Positions 1 to 9,699 of a DNA stretch of 64,000 nt are shown piece after piece. The position numbers and the translations under genes were made by a program. Position 1 is the first letter of the stretch; every line of letters begins with the position of its first letter. Below the pieces are notes generated by a model. It was not told the DNA's origin, ran no database searches, and was given only the letters and a program-made list of their open reading frames with translations. Origin of the DNA: Symbiodinium kawagutii (Eukaryota; Sar; Dinophyceae; Suessiales; Symbiodiniaceae); NCBI GenBank assembly GCA_009767595.1, contig VSDK01010484.1, positions 359,560-423,559 on the forward strand, given 5' to 3'.

Positions 1-528
1 TGATGAAGGACTGATTGCGATTTGATCATCTAGTGTGGTTGATAGATGCTCGGATGAGGGATGATGGATGATATATAGTGGGGATAACAGGGAGCAAAAT
101 CAACAATACTCGTTGAAAATGGTGGTGTTGATCACCTTCAAAGATCTTTCCCAGCTGCTAATGATGGCTGAAAATGTATTTCTCTAGTCAGAGTAAAATT
201 GGCCAAAACATCAGAAATGCCAATGAAACAGGTAACCCTGGAGTGCCCCCCTGGCTAAATGGAAACAGTTCTTGCGATAATGCCAGCTAGATCCTGTCAC
301 TTCCCACCAAAACGATTCGTTCGTGACTTCATTTGCAGATCCATCACTTGCCAATTCCAGGCTAAAAACAAATGTTTCATCAAATCTAAGCTTAAAACAT
401 TAATGATTGAAAGTAAGTGTAAACACATACAATTAAAGATTGAAGACACAACTGAAAAATCAAACACTTGCTGAGTAGGTCAACCCCGCCACTCAATGCA
501 ATCATAGCTACAACATTTCATGGGTTTC

Positions 529-648
529 CCAGCGCTGTATCGCCAAGCCGCTGCTCGTTCCAATCTGGAGGAAAAAATATCGAAGAAGGTCACCTGCGCC
601 GGGCCAAACAGCAGCTGTCCCAGGGGCCGAGGAGATCGCCAGGCAATT
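529..648 (-). CDS. Exon of RING-finger gene (most 3' exon seen)
   Basis: Minus-strand exon of one base, 39 codons and two bases. The peptide begins IAWRSPRPLGQLLFGPAQ, continues with FFDIFSSRLERAAAWR and ends YSA. The upstream edge is CACCAG|A. The downstream edge is GG|GAAAC, a GA donor with the same GG|GAA context as two other exons of this chain. The incoming phase joins exactly to the exon ending at 1552, making a Gly codon across the junction. The plus strand is also open here but gives a less natural peptide. No domain is recognised. The gene continues left of the window. Confidence 0.6.
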
Positions 649-1551
649 CTGGTGATTTCTTGTGGCTTGTTGGGGATGGTTATGACCCAGCATGACTCAT
701 GAACTTGAGACTCTCCAAGCTGGTTGGAGCAATGCCAACCCCAAGATTTAGTTTCCAAAAGGACGCGTGCCAGGACCAGTTCAAAACGATTGGTTTGGAA
801 TATTCGTCTACCTCAAATTTGAATTTAATCATCTTTTGTTGCGTCACTACGGCTGTCTCTCTACCGTTTTGTTGTCAATCAAATAAGCATTCGATAGTAA
901 ATATTCGCACTACCATCAGTGAACCAACTGATTCACTAATTCACCATCACCAACCACTCACTGACCTTCAGCAACCCGTCATTTAACCAGTAACTAATCA
1001 GTGGCAAACAATCAATACCGCTCAATTTGACCATCAGGTAACCTTGAGAAGCCATTGATATCCATTGGCAATGATCAATTTGCCGTCACAAGCCATTAAT
1101 TAGCGTCAAAATCCTATCATTTCACCATGAGTGGACTGTCAATTCACCATCACTAACCATCAATATCTATTCACCGACCATCAAGACCCGGGCATTTAAC
1201 GGGCAACTGACCATCAATTAACCATCACAAACCATTGACACCAATCAAATAATCATTAACCACTCCTCATTTAACCATCAGTTGAGCATCACTGACCAGT
1301 ATTCAAGCATAAGTAACCGAATCGTTGAATCAGCAGTCAATCATCAATCGACCATCACAAACAATTGATATCCATGAATCAACCATCGGTAACCCATCAG
1401 TCGACCATCAATTCACCAATTAAGCATTCAATAACCATGATTAACCAGCATTCATCGCCATTAATCATCAAAAATCACTAGCAGTCATGTGTTGAACTAT
1501 CACTTAGCAACCATCAAACCTATCTCTTAAACAACAATTCGCCATCATTTC
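649..1551. repeat. Intron of degenerate ACCATCA-type words
   Basis: From about 890 to 1550 almost every 10-15 bases contain ACCATCA, ACCATTA or a close variant, all on the plus strand, with no exact period. The part next to the lower exon (650-780) is mixed. No coding potential is seen. Confidence 0.7.
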
Positions 1552-1688
1552 CCCAGGAAGGTCCCGGTCCACCACTGCTGGGCCCAGTACGTGGCCTCCC
1601 TCCAGGGCTGCAGCGCAGGCCATAGCATGCGAAAGCGCGACAGCATTCCGCCACTGGGACTGGCGAAGGACCTCAGATCCAGCACGGA
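1552..1688 (-). CDS. Exon of RING-finger gene
   Basis: 45 codons plus two bases on the minus strand. The peptide starts SVLDLRSFASPSGGMLSRFR and has a Trp-rich end with YWAQQWWTGTFL. Entry is phase 0 after CCAAG|TCC and exit is GG|GAAATG, a GA donor. Both phases match the neighbouring exons. The acceptor lies inside a truncated copy of the family 1 inverted-repeat element (1689-1765). The plus strand is open in one frame with a less natural peptide. Family unknown. Confidence 0.65.
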
Positions 1689-1765
1689 CTTGGTTTATTA
1701 CTGAAAATGACTACTAAAGGATGATTCGGGGGTACCCCTGTTTTGGGAAACCATCACCTATGCTT
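1689..1765. mobile_element. Truncated family 1 element at exon edge
   Basis: About three quarters of a family 1 element, from the interior GGTTTATTACT through GGATGATTCGGGGGTACC to the terminus GGGAAACCATCACC. It matches the complete copy at 47961-48062 in reverse orientation. It is cut off exactly where the exon begins, so its interior TAATAAACCAA supplies the last bases of the intron. Confidence 0.7.
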
Positions 1766-1789
1766 GGTAAGTAGTCCGGTTATAGTGGT

Positions 1790-2442
1790 GATTGTTGATG
1801 GTTATTGATGATTATTGATGGGTTATTTATTATTATTTATGGGTTATTTATATGGTTGATTTATGTTTATTATTGGACAATTGATGGGTTACTGGTGGTT
1901 ACTTGTGGTTCCTTCTGGTTGCTGGTGGTTACTTGTTGCTACTTGTGCTTACTTCGGGTTGATTATATAATGGTCAATGGTAAACATGGCTATTACTCTA
2001 CTACTGGTGGGTAATCTGTTAGTAGTGGTGGTAATCTGTTGATAATAGTGGTTATGCATGGACTGTTCCGTTAACGGTTGATGGTTAGCAATTAACCTGC
2101 TACTAGTAGTGGTTGCTGGCTAATCAAAAGCATGGACCTGTTGGAACCAGTTGATGGCTGACGATGAAAAGCGTGATTGTTGGTACTGATGATCAGTGAT
2201 GGTTCATTAGTGCTTCACTGATGGATAATGATGGCTGCTGGAATATCCAGGAACCAGAAACAAACCATCCATTAATCATCAACTAGCCATCAAAAACCAT
2301 TACTTAACTGTCAATGCTTATTTCAACGATCGATCAACCATGAAATAATCACCAAGGAACCATCAACTAACCATAATTAACTGTACACATAATCATCATA
2401 ATCATGACCATCATTTAGCCAAGTTCAACCCATCTCGGTCAC
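1790..2442. repeat. Inverted arrays TGATGGT then ACCATCA inside one intron
   Basis: 1795-2240 is rich in TTGATGG, TGGTTACT and TGATGGT. From about 2255 to 2425 the strand flips to AACCATC, ACTAGCCATCAA and ACCATCA. The two halves are complementary in bulk, so the intron between exons 1552-1688 and 2443-2522 could form a long imperfect hairpin. No gene is seen. Confidence 0.75.
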
Positions 2443-2522
2443 CGTTGCGACCGCCCCGCCGAGGAACTCCAAGATGAAGACTGTCTGCGTTCGAAGGTTG
2501 GCCACCAGAGCGGCCTCTTCAC
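2443..2522 (-). CDS. Exon of RING-finger gene
   Basis: Two bases plus 26 codons on the minus strand. The peptide is EEAALVANLRTQTVFILEFL followed by GGAVAT, moderately hydrophobic. The acceptor is TTCAAG|GT (AG|G type) and the donor ACG|GTGACC is a GT site. Entry phase completes an Arg codon with the exon ending at 3697, and exit phase 0 fits the next exon. Other frames contain stops or give less natural peptides. No family is recognised. Confidence 0.65.
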
Positions 2523-3696
2523 CTTGAAGGCGATGACGTTGGTGAAGGCTGAAGAGGTGGTGAATGCATGGTTAGAGAAACCTATGGTTGAGATGGTTGG
2601 TTGATATGGTTGGTTGAGATGGTCGGTTGATATGGTTGGTTGATATGGTTGGTTCATGATTAACTAATGGTTGGCTGATGGTAAACAATGGCAAGCAAGA
2701 GGTAATTGTACCGTTCATTGATGCTTGGTTGATGGGTAAATCATGCTTCATGATGGTCGACTGGTGGTTAATTGTTGGTTAGTTGATCTTAGTTGGCTGA
2801 TTCAATGATGGATAATCAATGGTTAATTGGCTGACTGATAAAATGATTCATGATCGCATGCACTAGCTACTTAATGGTTACGTGGTAGACTAACCAAGGA
2901 ATGGTTGACAAACCAGTCAGTGATAATTAAACTACTCGATGGATGATCCTAGGTTGGTTGACAACTAGTAGTGGCTAATCAATTGTTGCGAATGACAAAT
3001 TTCGTGATGATTTGCCCTTAGCATTCTAATGATGAATGAAGTGGAGGTAATGATGTTGATGACGATGGTGATGACAATGGTGATGATGATGATGATGATG
3101 ATGAGGATATCCTGTTGCTTGATACCGTTGCAAATGACAGTGGTTCATCAACGATTGACTATCAGCTTGTCAGGATCGTGAATTGTCCTGATCATTGTCA
3201 ATAAACCATCGTGCTGGTTCATGGTTAACTGCTGTTGGTCCACTTTCTCATGATTGTAGTGGCTGATGGTGGTTGCATGAGAAAGGAAGGCCCTTTTGGA
3301 ACCTCTTCGTGGGACCACTGAGGTGTTGACAACCACCATCAAAATCACAAGTCAACTGAGTCATCCACAATGGTGAAGCTTCTTATTCCCAATAGTCGTT
3401 GACTCAAACTGCATGAGCAATGTGGTGAATAAAGAGAATCATTTGAAGTAGCTATAGATGGTACAGTAGTAGCTACCAGTTATTTTACCAGCTGCAGTAA
3501 CTAAATGGCCCTTGTAACCCTTATAAATCATCGGTTTGTCCTTGTAAGCCACTATGAACCCACTATGAAACCACTAGAAACCATTACTGAGCATGCTTAA
3601 CCCACGATTAACCCACTCTTAACCCATCATTAAACCACTAGAGACCACTGCCAACCCAGCCTAAGCCATGGCAACCGTCCTTGTTTCATCAGTAGC
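2523..3696. repeat. Intron: TTGATATGGTTGG array, (GAT)n, then AACCC/ACCACTA words
   Basis: 2575-2660 has near-tandem TTGATATGGTTGG. TGATGGT words continue to about 3150 and include a (GATGGT/GAT)n microsatellite at about 3055-3104. 3480-3680 has the opposite strand, with AACCCAC, ACCACTA and ACCATTA. Same two-faced layout as the preceding intron. Confidence 0.7.
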
Positions 3697-3776
3697 GCAG
3701 CATCCAGGGGACGTGCACCACTTGCTGCTGGGTGACGGGCATCCGCCCAGGTTTGCCGCTGGTCCATGGTGCCTTC
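3697..3776 (-). CDS. Exon of RING-finger gene, GC donor
   Basis: One base, 26 codons and one base on the minus strand, with peptide KAPWTSGKPGRMPVTQQQ then VVHVPWML. The acceptor is ATCCAG|G. The proposed donor is CTGC|GCTAC, a GC site. Junction phases fit both neighbours, giving a Gly codon upstream and an Arg codon downstream. Third positions are mostly G/C. An alternative frame is open but less convincing. Confidence 0.6.
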
Positions 3777-4569
3777 CTGGATAAAGGGGATGGATGTGGT
3801 GAGGTACAGAACGGTTAAAGTGAACTATATAGTTGATATGACAAACTAGTTTATATTTACCAGTTTTTAAAGAAAATTAGAGTATGAGGTTTAACCTTGT
3901 TATAGGTTTAGTTATGAGCGGTTTGCACCTATCCTAGTTGATATGGTGTAGTAAACTCACCTTCTAGTTATAGTTGGAAGGACAAACTAAACGTGTTGAT
4001 GCAAGGTTTAACTTATCTAGTGCATACAGTTTAATTACAAAAAAATAAAAACAGTGGAACTGTTGGAAGGTTCACCAAGCCATCGTGCTTCTACTTACCC
4101 GTGGCCACATGGGGTTGTGCATAAATGACGTACTACCCTGAAGTTCGTCGTAGTTTGTCTGTTCAACAAAGACCATTGTAATGGCTGAGGATACTGCAAC
4201 TCCCACAAAAAAACAACCGAGGTAGATTCACTATTATTTCACAATTGTCAGGTATTGACTGGTGGAGATAACCCATTCCAAACATATAATTCACCTGGAT
4301 AAACCATCTCCAGGCAAAAAAAATATCTGAAACCTGCAACGAGTTAATTCGTGGAGCCATTGGGATGCTAAGTGGTCGCATCCCGTTTTTAGAAGTGCAA
4401 ATTTTGAAGAATCCCAACGCTTCAACATTATTTCGCCGTCATCCGCTACATAGTTGCTAATCTTGACCCATCCCCATACATGAGTTGCCAACCTTCATCA
4501 CTATTTCGCCATGATGAAAACCACGACTTATCCCCCACATCACCGAAAACCCAACCGTTCCTAGCATTC
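3777..4569. other. Intron without recognised feature
   Basis: AT-rich, with repeated GGTTTA, GTTGATATG and TAGTTATAG words in the first half. The second half is C/A-rich (4440-4560: CCCATCC, CCAACC, CACATCACC). Short minus-strand ORFs at 4163-4491 look random. Confidence 0.5.
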
Positions 4570-4641
4570 CCTCGGGCCTGAACCAGGAGAAGCGTACGTT
4601 GGCTGAGACTGGCTTTGTAGCAGCGAATGTACAAGGTGCAC
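4570..4641 (-). CDS. Exon of RING-finger gene, GA donor
   Basis: One base, 23 codons and two bases on the minus strand. The peptide is CTLYIRCYKASLSQRTLLLV then QAR. The acceptor is CTCAG|G and the donor CGAGG|GAATG is a GA site. Entry completes a Trp codon from the exon ending at 5148, and exit completes a Gly codon with the exon at 3776. A second frame here is also open, so the frame choice rests on phase agreement and codon bias. Confidence 0.55.
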
Positions 4642-5147
4642 CTGAGGCGTTCAAAAGGGACCAAATGATCTTAACCATGATGGTTAATCCCCATGATGCT
4701 TCATGATGGTTAGTGAGCCCAATTGACCATAACAAATTAACTTTTAATGGTTGATTGGTTAATGAAACGAATCCTTGCTTCCAAATGAATTAACCAGAAT
4801 TTCATTTTGCTCAATGATGGCTAGTGATGGTGAAATCAAGAACTACACAACTAACCACCATGAAAACCACCATCACTAGCCATGGTAGAAGGATTCACAA
4901 TCACAATTGCAATGAAGGAATCACCTATTTCACTTGTCAAATCATTCAATTAAGTGTCATTGTCCATCGCTGAGAATAACAGAGGCCACCATGATTCATA
5001 TTCGTGGCCATTCATGGCCATTCATGGTCATTCATGATCATCCTTTTCGAACCAGTTACAAGCGACCATTACTGCTACAATTACACCTGATTACTCGTAG
5101 CACTTGGCTTTCAGTTGACCCACATTGATTCTCATAGAGCTTTGAAC
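4642..5147. other. Intron, TGATGGTTA then ACCATCAC words
   Basis: 4675-4830 carries CATGATGGTTA and AATGATGGC. 4850-5110 carries ACCACCA, CCATCACTAGCC and a short TTCATGGCCA near-tandem at about 5000-5035. No coding potential is seen. Confidence 0.5.
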
Positions 5148-5229
5148 CACACCGCGGCATCCCTGTTTCTTTCAACCCGGACCTGAGCGATCCCCAGTTT
5201 CTGATGGAAGCGTCGGTCATGGCACCGAG
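5148..5229 (-). CDS. Exon of RING-finger gene
   Basis: Two bases, 26 codons and two bases on the minus strand. The peptide is RCHDRRFHQKLGIAQVRVER then NRDAAV, basic, with Cys and His. The acceptor is CAGAAG|CT, chosen because the nearer CCAG|AA would create a stop at the junction. The donor is GTGTG|GTTC. The chain continues with the Cys/His-rich exons further upstream. A complete family 1 element lies 22 bp upstream of the acceptor. Confidence 0.6.
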
Positions 5230-5250
5230 CTTCTGGTCTGTAATCGTTTG

Positions 5251-5350
5251 GTGGTTTCTCAAAATAGGGGTACCCCTAAATCATCCACTATTAACTATCC
5301 ATAGTAATAAACCAACCATTTTTTGGGGTCCCCTATTTTGAGAAACACCC
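5251..5350. mobile_element. Family 1 inverted-repeat element, complete
   Basis: Begins GTGGTTTCTCAAAATAGGGG and ends CCCTATTTTGAGAAACACCC, so the ends are inverted repeats of more than 20 bp. The interior has CCAAATCATCC-like and AATAAACCAACCATTTTTT segments shared with the copies at 47961 and 51889. It encodes nothing and sits at the 3' end of an intron in transcript direction. Confidence 0.85.
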
Positions 5351-5746
5351 ATTTGCATGACCAACGATTATGAACATTGTCTGCAACCATCAGGAATCAT
5401 GACCAACTGGTGATGGAACATTTTACATATCATGGTGCATAATCGAGCTTAATTAATCGGTAGCGTCAAGAACCACCATTACCTAACCACTAGCCATTGC
5501 GGAATCAACCAAGCATCCATAATCGTCCATTAACCTTCTACCAACATCATGTGCCATCCATTAGCCATCACCAAATCTTCCAATGACCATCAAATCCCAG
5601 CCAATAACCATCAGCCAACCATCAATCAACCACCAAACCAACGCCATCATCAACCACTATCATTAGCAATTCATTCATCATCACCTAACCTTCGATTGGC
5701 CGCCAATGAAACATCATCAGCAACCACTATGTCCAGTTGTTCTCAC
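5351..5746. repeat. ACCATCA-type intron sequence
   Basis: 5470-5720 is dense in ACCATCA, CCATTAGCC and AACCATCAATCAACC on the plus strand, ending at the exon edge at 5747. No gene. Confidence 0.65.
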
Positions 5747-5808
5747 AATGCCAGATGCGCTGCCGGCACCTGTCGATGATCCAGGCAGACCATCCTCCCA
5801 GAAGTTTC
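5747..5808 (-). CDS. Exon of RING-finger gene
   Basis: One base, 20 codons and one base on the minus strand. The peptide is KLLGGWSAWIIDRCRQRIWH. The acceptor is TTTGCCAG|G and the donor is T|GTGAG, a good GT site. Entry completes an Ala codon with the RING exon ending at 5931 and exit completes a Ser codon with 5229. The Cys and His here could contribute to metal binding, but the expected final C-x2-C of the RING is not obvious. Confidence 0.6.
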
Positions 5809-5930
5809 CTGGCAAAGCTTCTGAGACAATTTTGGGAGGTGTTGGTATGGATCGGTGGTATTTGCATAATTATTTTGTGTGATTGACCTGGCAATTTTTT
5901 GATGTATCGTATCTGGGTAGTCTGCCCAAC

Positions 5931-5997
5931 GCCGCGGCACAAAAGCCACAGAACGTGTGGCCGCAGGGCACCACGCAGTGCGGCTCTGTCTTTTCCT
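5931..5997 (-). CDS. Exon with second half of a RING finger
   Basis: Minus-strand peptide EEKTEPHCVVPCGHTFCGFC followed by two or three Ala. It contains C-G-H-x2-C-x2-C, the central metal-binding signature of C3HC4 RING fingers, which are usually E3 ubiquitin ligase domains binding an E2. The acceptor is TTCCGCAG|AG and the likely donor is GCGGC|GTTGG. The entering phase joins to the G|GTAAG donor of the exon at 6072, whose end carries CAIC, the first zinc ligands. The final C7-C8 pair is not identified. Confidence 0.75.
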
Positions 5998-6071
5998 CTG
6001 CGGAATTATGTCTTCTGAGCACAAGATCAAAAGAGAGCAAGCCGTGCTGCCGTAGCTGAGCTGCGTCTTAC

Positions 6072-6268
6072 CCTTGGGGGTCGACGGAGGTGGCACAGGT
6101 TCCTCGTAGCAAATCGCACACGGCTCCGTGTCGGTGACGCCGTAGAGCTTTACGCAGCTCGTGGAGACAGTGCGGCAGGTCGGGCAGCCATTCCTATCGT
6201 GGAACTCTGCTCAGTTCCTCGTCTCGGCCCCTGGACTCAGTCCTTGGGTTCAGCGCTGACACATCTGA
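6072..6268 (-). CDS. Exon joining two RING fingers (CPTCR and CAICYEEP)
   Basis: The last 45 codons on the minus strand contain NGCPTCRT, typical of the end of a RING finger, then CVKLYGVTDTEPCAICYEEP, the start of another, and a Pro-rich tail to the canonical donor G|GTAAG. This suggests tandem RING units. The first part is open in a different frame (SDVSALNPRTESRGRDEEL, entering in phase 0 from 6325). The frame changes by one base between about 6206 and 6228. A 19-22 nt intron ending GAGCAG, or an assembly indel, would explain it. Confidence 0.7.
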
Positions 6269-6324
6269 CTGTTTGAGTACGCTACGGGTCACGGGCTCTG
6301 CAGCGGTGGCCGCCCTAGTTAGAC

Positions 6325-6540
6325 CTTGGAGGAGGTTTCCTCTCTCAAGCTGCCCTCAAAGCATCCTGGAGGGCCGACGACCACGCACCTGTCCCGTATC
6401 CAGTCGATGCTTGGGACGCCATCGACGGAACCGAGTGATGAACATTTGACCTTGGCTTCAGCCAGGCTTATGTCAGAACATTGGACCTTGCCCTTGCATG
6501 CTGTGAGGTTAGGCATGGGCTGCTCATTGAAGCGAACCAT
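6325..6540 (-). CDS. Upstream exon of RING-finger gene
   Basis: 72 codons in one frame on the minus strand, entering after CTGAG|ATG and leaving at TCCAAG|GTCTAA. The peptide includes NLTACKGKVQC, KVKCSSLGSVDGVPSIDWIR and DRCVVVGPPGC. Five Cys may form part of a first, diverged zinc-binding unit before CPTCR. The Met at the start could be the initiator, but no independent evidence supports this. Codon choice is less GC-biased than in the RING exons. Confidence 0.55.
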
Positions 6541-7500
6541 CTCAGATTCCCAGACATCGTTGGCTATCAAAATATATCATTTACTTGATGGTTTTTGGGA
6601 CATTTGAGCTTGTCTTGCAGGCTGTGCAACACATCTGGATGATAAGGGCCAACATCATGTATGTAGCAACATTCAATTTTGGCGATCATCTGTAGCCGTT
6701 GGTTTAGACTATGCATGTTGGCTTGATTGACACTTATTAACCAATATTAATCACTTGTCATTCTTACTTCACCACCATGAAGCATCCTTACCACTATGAG
6801 CCATAGGTTAAGCCACCATTGGCTGTCCTTGACATGTTGACCATTGTTTTCCAACACTGGCCATCCACATTCTGATCATCCTGTGTCTTCTAATGCTATG
6901 ATAAACGTGTGCTCTACCATCATTGTTTCAGTGGAGATAGTGCTGCTGAACATCAAAAATGTTGAACCACCACTAATCGAGCTCAATCACCGACCATCGA
7001 TAATCATGATAACCACTGACAGTTGTGAAATAAGACTAATTTCGTTGATAACCATTGGTAAGGTTGAGAAAATTTAATTGCCAAAATCTAAAAACAACCG
7101 TCTTAAACAAAATAATTAGCCATGTCTAAATATGACAATTAACCCCATGTTGAAACATGATACTTAACCATGTTTAGATATAATAACAACCACACTAACA
7201 ATGCCCTTAGTAGATTAACATTACCACCACTAAAAACTGGTGCTACTGCTAGTAACTAACCATCACTCCAACAATAGTGATTCCACCAATCAACACTAGT
7301 AATTAACCACTAGTAATATCAACCATTATATTAACCAATTAACCATTATATTCAGCATTATATGATGGTTGAATAATTCACTATGAGCCACCACTGTTAG
7401 TAATTAACCGCCACTAATAATGGCATTGGGAGTAATTACCCCCACTAGTAATAGTAAATGCCATTAGTAATTAACCACCACCAGTAATGTTTCCAAACCT
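6541..7500. repeat. Long intron or 5' flank, TGATGG to ACCACTA words
   Basis: Begins with ACTTGATGGTTTTTGGG. From about 6720 to 7480 it carries TTAACCA, ACCACTA and near-tandem CTAGTAATTAACCACTAGTA (7250-7490). No ORF with coding character is seen. Confidence 0.55.
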
Positions 7501-7524
7501 TACTCCGTTCAACCACCGCCTCCT

Positions 7525-7660
7525 AATGAGCCGGCGCCTCCTTGGTGGAGTCTTTCGTGTGGTCTCTCCACGGGAAAGTTCCAACAAGGGCAACGGTGGA
7601 GGAGAGCTACAAACGAGGCAAAACCTGGGAGAACGAGCAGCTGTGAACCGCCGGGGCGGG
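7525..7660 (+). CDS. Coding-like island, strand uncertain
   Basis: On plus, one frame is open between a TAA TGA and a TGA: AGASLVESFVWSLHGKVPTR then ATVEESYKRGKTWENEQL, about 74 percent G/C at third positions, with possible edges ATGAG|CC and CAGCT|GTGAAC. The minus strand also has an open frame (PGFASFVALLHRCPCW), which would fit as an upstream exon of the RING gene. Flanks change from ACCACTA words to a family 1 element, as at other exons. Confidence 0.4.
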
Positions 7661-7689
7661 GGAGAACATCCAGTTTGTTAATTAATCAT

Positions 7690-7830
7690 TTGTAGTAATT
7701 TACATCGATAAACCATTCATTTTTGGGGTACGACATTGTGAGAAACACCCAAATCATCCGATCTATTAAGCATTAAGAATAAGCCATCCCGTTTGGGGGG
7801 TGCCCCTATGGCTTGAGAAGCACCCACAGA
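7690..7830. mobile_element. Two partial family 1 elements side by side
   Basis: 7706-7750 has ATAAACCATTCATTTTTGGGG and the terminus GTGAGAAACACCC. 7751-7828 repeats the plan with AAATCATCC, AAGCCATCCCG, TTTGGGGGGTGCCCC and the terminus GGCTTGAGAAGCACCC. Both are right halves in the same orientation. Confidence 0.65.
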
Positions 7831-8129
7831 GCTGGAGAACCTTGGGCTGATTGGAATGAGATCAGCAATCGGAAACGTGTGCATACTATATGACAATTAT
7901 TGATGTTGGTTGATAGGTGTAGTTAAGGTTCACAGGTATGGTGCATTGTTATTGTAATTGTTCACAACTTTGACGTATATTCCTATATGCATGGACATAG
8001 TTTATGCGGGTGAGTACAGCAAAAGGGATGTAGTGGCAATGATTGGAAGCCAATAGAATAGAACCCCGTATCTGTTGACGAAATACATGCTGTAATATGT
8101 AGAAAGATTAACATATCCATGTACGGGTA

Positions 8130-8610
8130 AACATGGGTCATGTTTAAATACCCATATGATGAGTCAGTGTTCAGTACCTATAGGTACGTAGATACGTATG
8201 TATATATCTGCACATGTATGTATGAATTTATGAATGCATGTATGCAAGTATGCATCTATGCATCTATGCATCTATGTATCTATGTATCTATGTGTGTATG
8301 TATGTATGTATATGTGTATGAATGAATGAATGAATGAATGAATGAATGAATGAATGAATGAATGATTGAATGAATGAACGAATGAATGATTGATTGAATG
8401 ATTGAATGAATGAACAAATGTATGAATGCATAAATGTATACACATATGCATGTACGCATGCATGCATGCAACTTACAACTAGTGTACGTAGGTATTTACA
8501 AAATAATGCTGATATGTATTTGCGCATGACCCATGTAAGTAAGGAAGTCGTTAATTAAGCAAGCAAGACGAGGTATGTATATATGCATGTAACTGCATGT
8601 ATGTCGGTGT
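8130..8610. repeat. Microsatellite cluster (TATG/GAAT/GATT)
   Basis: 8190-8310 is ATGTATG and CTATG(C/T)AT. 8316-8420 is (GAAT)n with GATT variants. 8440-8475 is CATGCATGCATG. The apparent ORFs on both strands here are translations of the repeat. Confidence 0.85.
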
Positions 8611-8874
8611 GTACACCTGTATGCTCAAAGAGATTGCGTCAAAAATGGTTGTGCCCCCAATCAAAAATATGTTCAGAACCTGGGCCAATTTGTAGGAGAG
8701 GGTCTTTAACTCTGCGAGTTTGCACCCAATATTTGAAACTAATGTTAGTAATGAATCTTCGTAATCAAAAGGAATTGGGGATATCCTTGCAAGAATCGAT
8801 TTTGGCAACATGATTGAAAACGTCATTGTATGCAGTTTGAAAATCAGGGCAGCAATGACCTCCTCATGACACAC
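8551..8874 (-). CDS. AT-rich ORF, unrecognised (possible relic)
   Basis: 107 codons without a stop on the minus strand. It opens with MCHEEVIAALIFKLHTMTF and contains ILARISPIPFDYEDSLLTLV and KLAELKTLSYKLAQVLNIFL, then runs into the microsatellite. The residues look protein-like, but third positions are not GC-rich, unlike the exons nearby. It may be a decayed mobile-element ORF or chance. No family is recognised. Confidence 0.3.
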   Translation of the reverse strand: MCHEEVIAALIFKLHTMTFSIMLPKSILARISPIPFDYEDSLLTLVSNIGCKLAELKTLSYKLAQVLNIFLIGGTTIFDAISLSIQVYTPTYMQLHAYIHTSSCLLN

Positions 8875-8879
8875 TAATA

Positions 8880-9600
8880 CCAGGTACCCTTAAATCTTCT
8901 CCATTCAGTCCCTAACACTAAACGTTTACCCGGGTTGGCGATGTGGCGGAAAAATGTGGTAAGAATCACAAAAACATGAAAGGAAGGAAGTGGTAAGTGT
9001 ACTGAATCGTCATTGAACATCGTGACCTAGCAACAAACAAACAACTTGAAAGTGTGCGATGTTTTTTTCATAAACCAGTGATCTGGTATTTACATGGGAG
9101 TCTCTGGGAGTCTTCCAGGGTGTAATGACAAATTATAATGAAGTAGCAATGACCTATCGGTCAACATGGCAGGGATTTTCAGTTCATTGGCCAGCTATTG
9201 GGTGCTCACAACAGGTAATCGTTCGGGCAGTTACTTTTGCCCAAGCAACAATGACACCTTGAGTTCGTAAAGAGTGTACTGGCCTGGTATTGCCTGGGTA
9301 ACCCCCGTCCATCACTATTCACCATTATGAATTGTTATCTTGTATGATTCACATTTAGTATCAATGTTCATCATTGAAACTAAGAACCATGATGACGCAT
9401 TACATGCAAATGCAATGCTTTTTGCTATTTATCGTTGCTAAGAAAGGTCAACCCCTGGATTAATAAACCCTTGGTTGATTACTAGGGGGTGTCCCTCAAG
9501 TTCTCCTTGGTTTCTTCTTAAAAGGATGGATTGACATTACCATGAAGCAGTATTCAACGTGACCTCGTACAACCACCATTTTAATGGCTGCCAATCACCG
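8880..9600. other. No feature recognised
   Basis: Unique-looking AT-rich sequence with no coding bias. A weak family 1-like stretch (ACTAGGGGGTGTCCCTCAAG) lies at about 9480-9500. 9540-9600 turns ACC-rich ahead of the island at 9609. Confidence 0.4.
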
Positions 9601-9608
9601 GCTATTGC

Positions 9609-9660
9609 AGGTCGAGTGACAGCAGCAAGATCGAGACGCCCATGAAACCACCAAAGGCCT
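9609..9660 (-). CDS. Short hydrophobic coding-like island, strand uncertain
   Basis: On minus: ACCTAG|GCC enters a frame reading AFGGFMGVSILLLSLDL, ending at a possible GC donor CCT|GCAATAG. It would be half of a membrane segment. On plus: TTGCAG|G enters SSDSSKIETPMKPPKA and a TAG stop, which would be phase-compatible with the plus reading of the 7525 island as a C-terminus. I cannot decide between them. Confidence 0.35.
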
Positions 9661-9699
9661 AGGTCCCAAGTGGCCCCAGCTACCAAGCTAGCTACCCAG

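Noticed and set aside
3055..3104. Asp-rich coding stretch
   Set aside because: A plain GAT microsatellite within an intron; no open frame of note around it.
8272..8527. Ser/His-rich minus ORFs
   Set aside because: Translations of the GAAT/TATG microsatellite.
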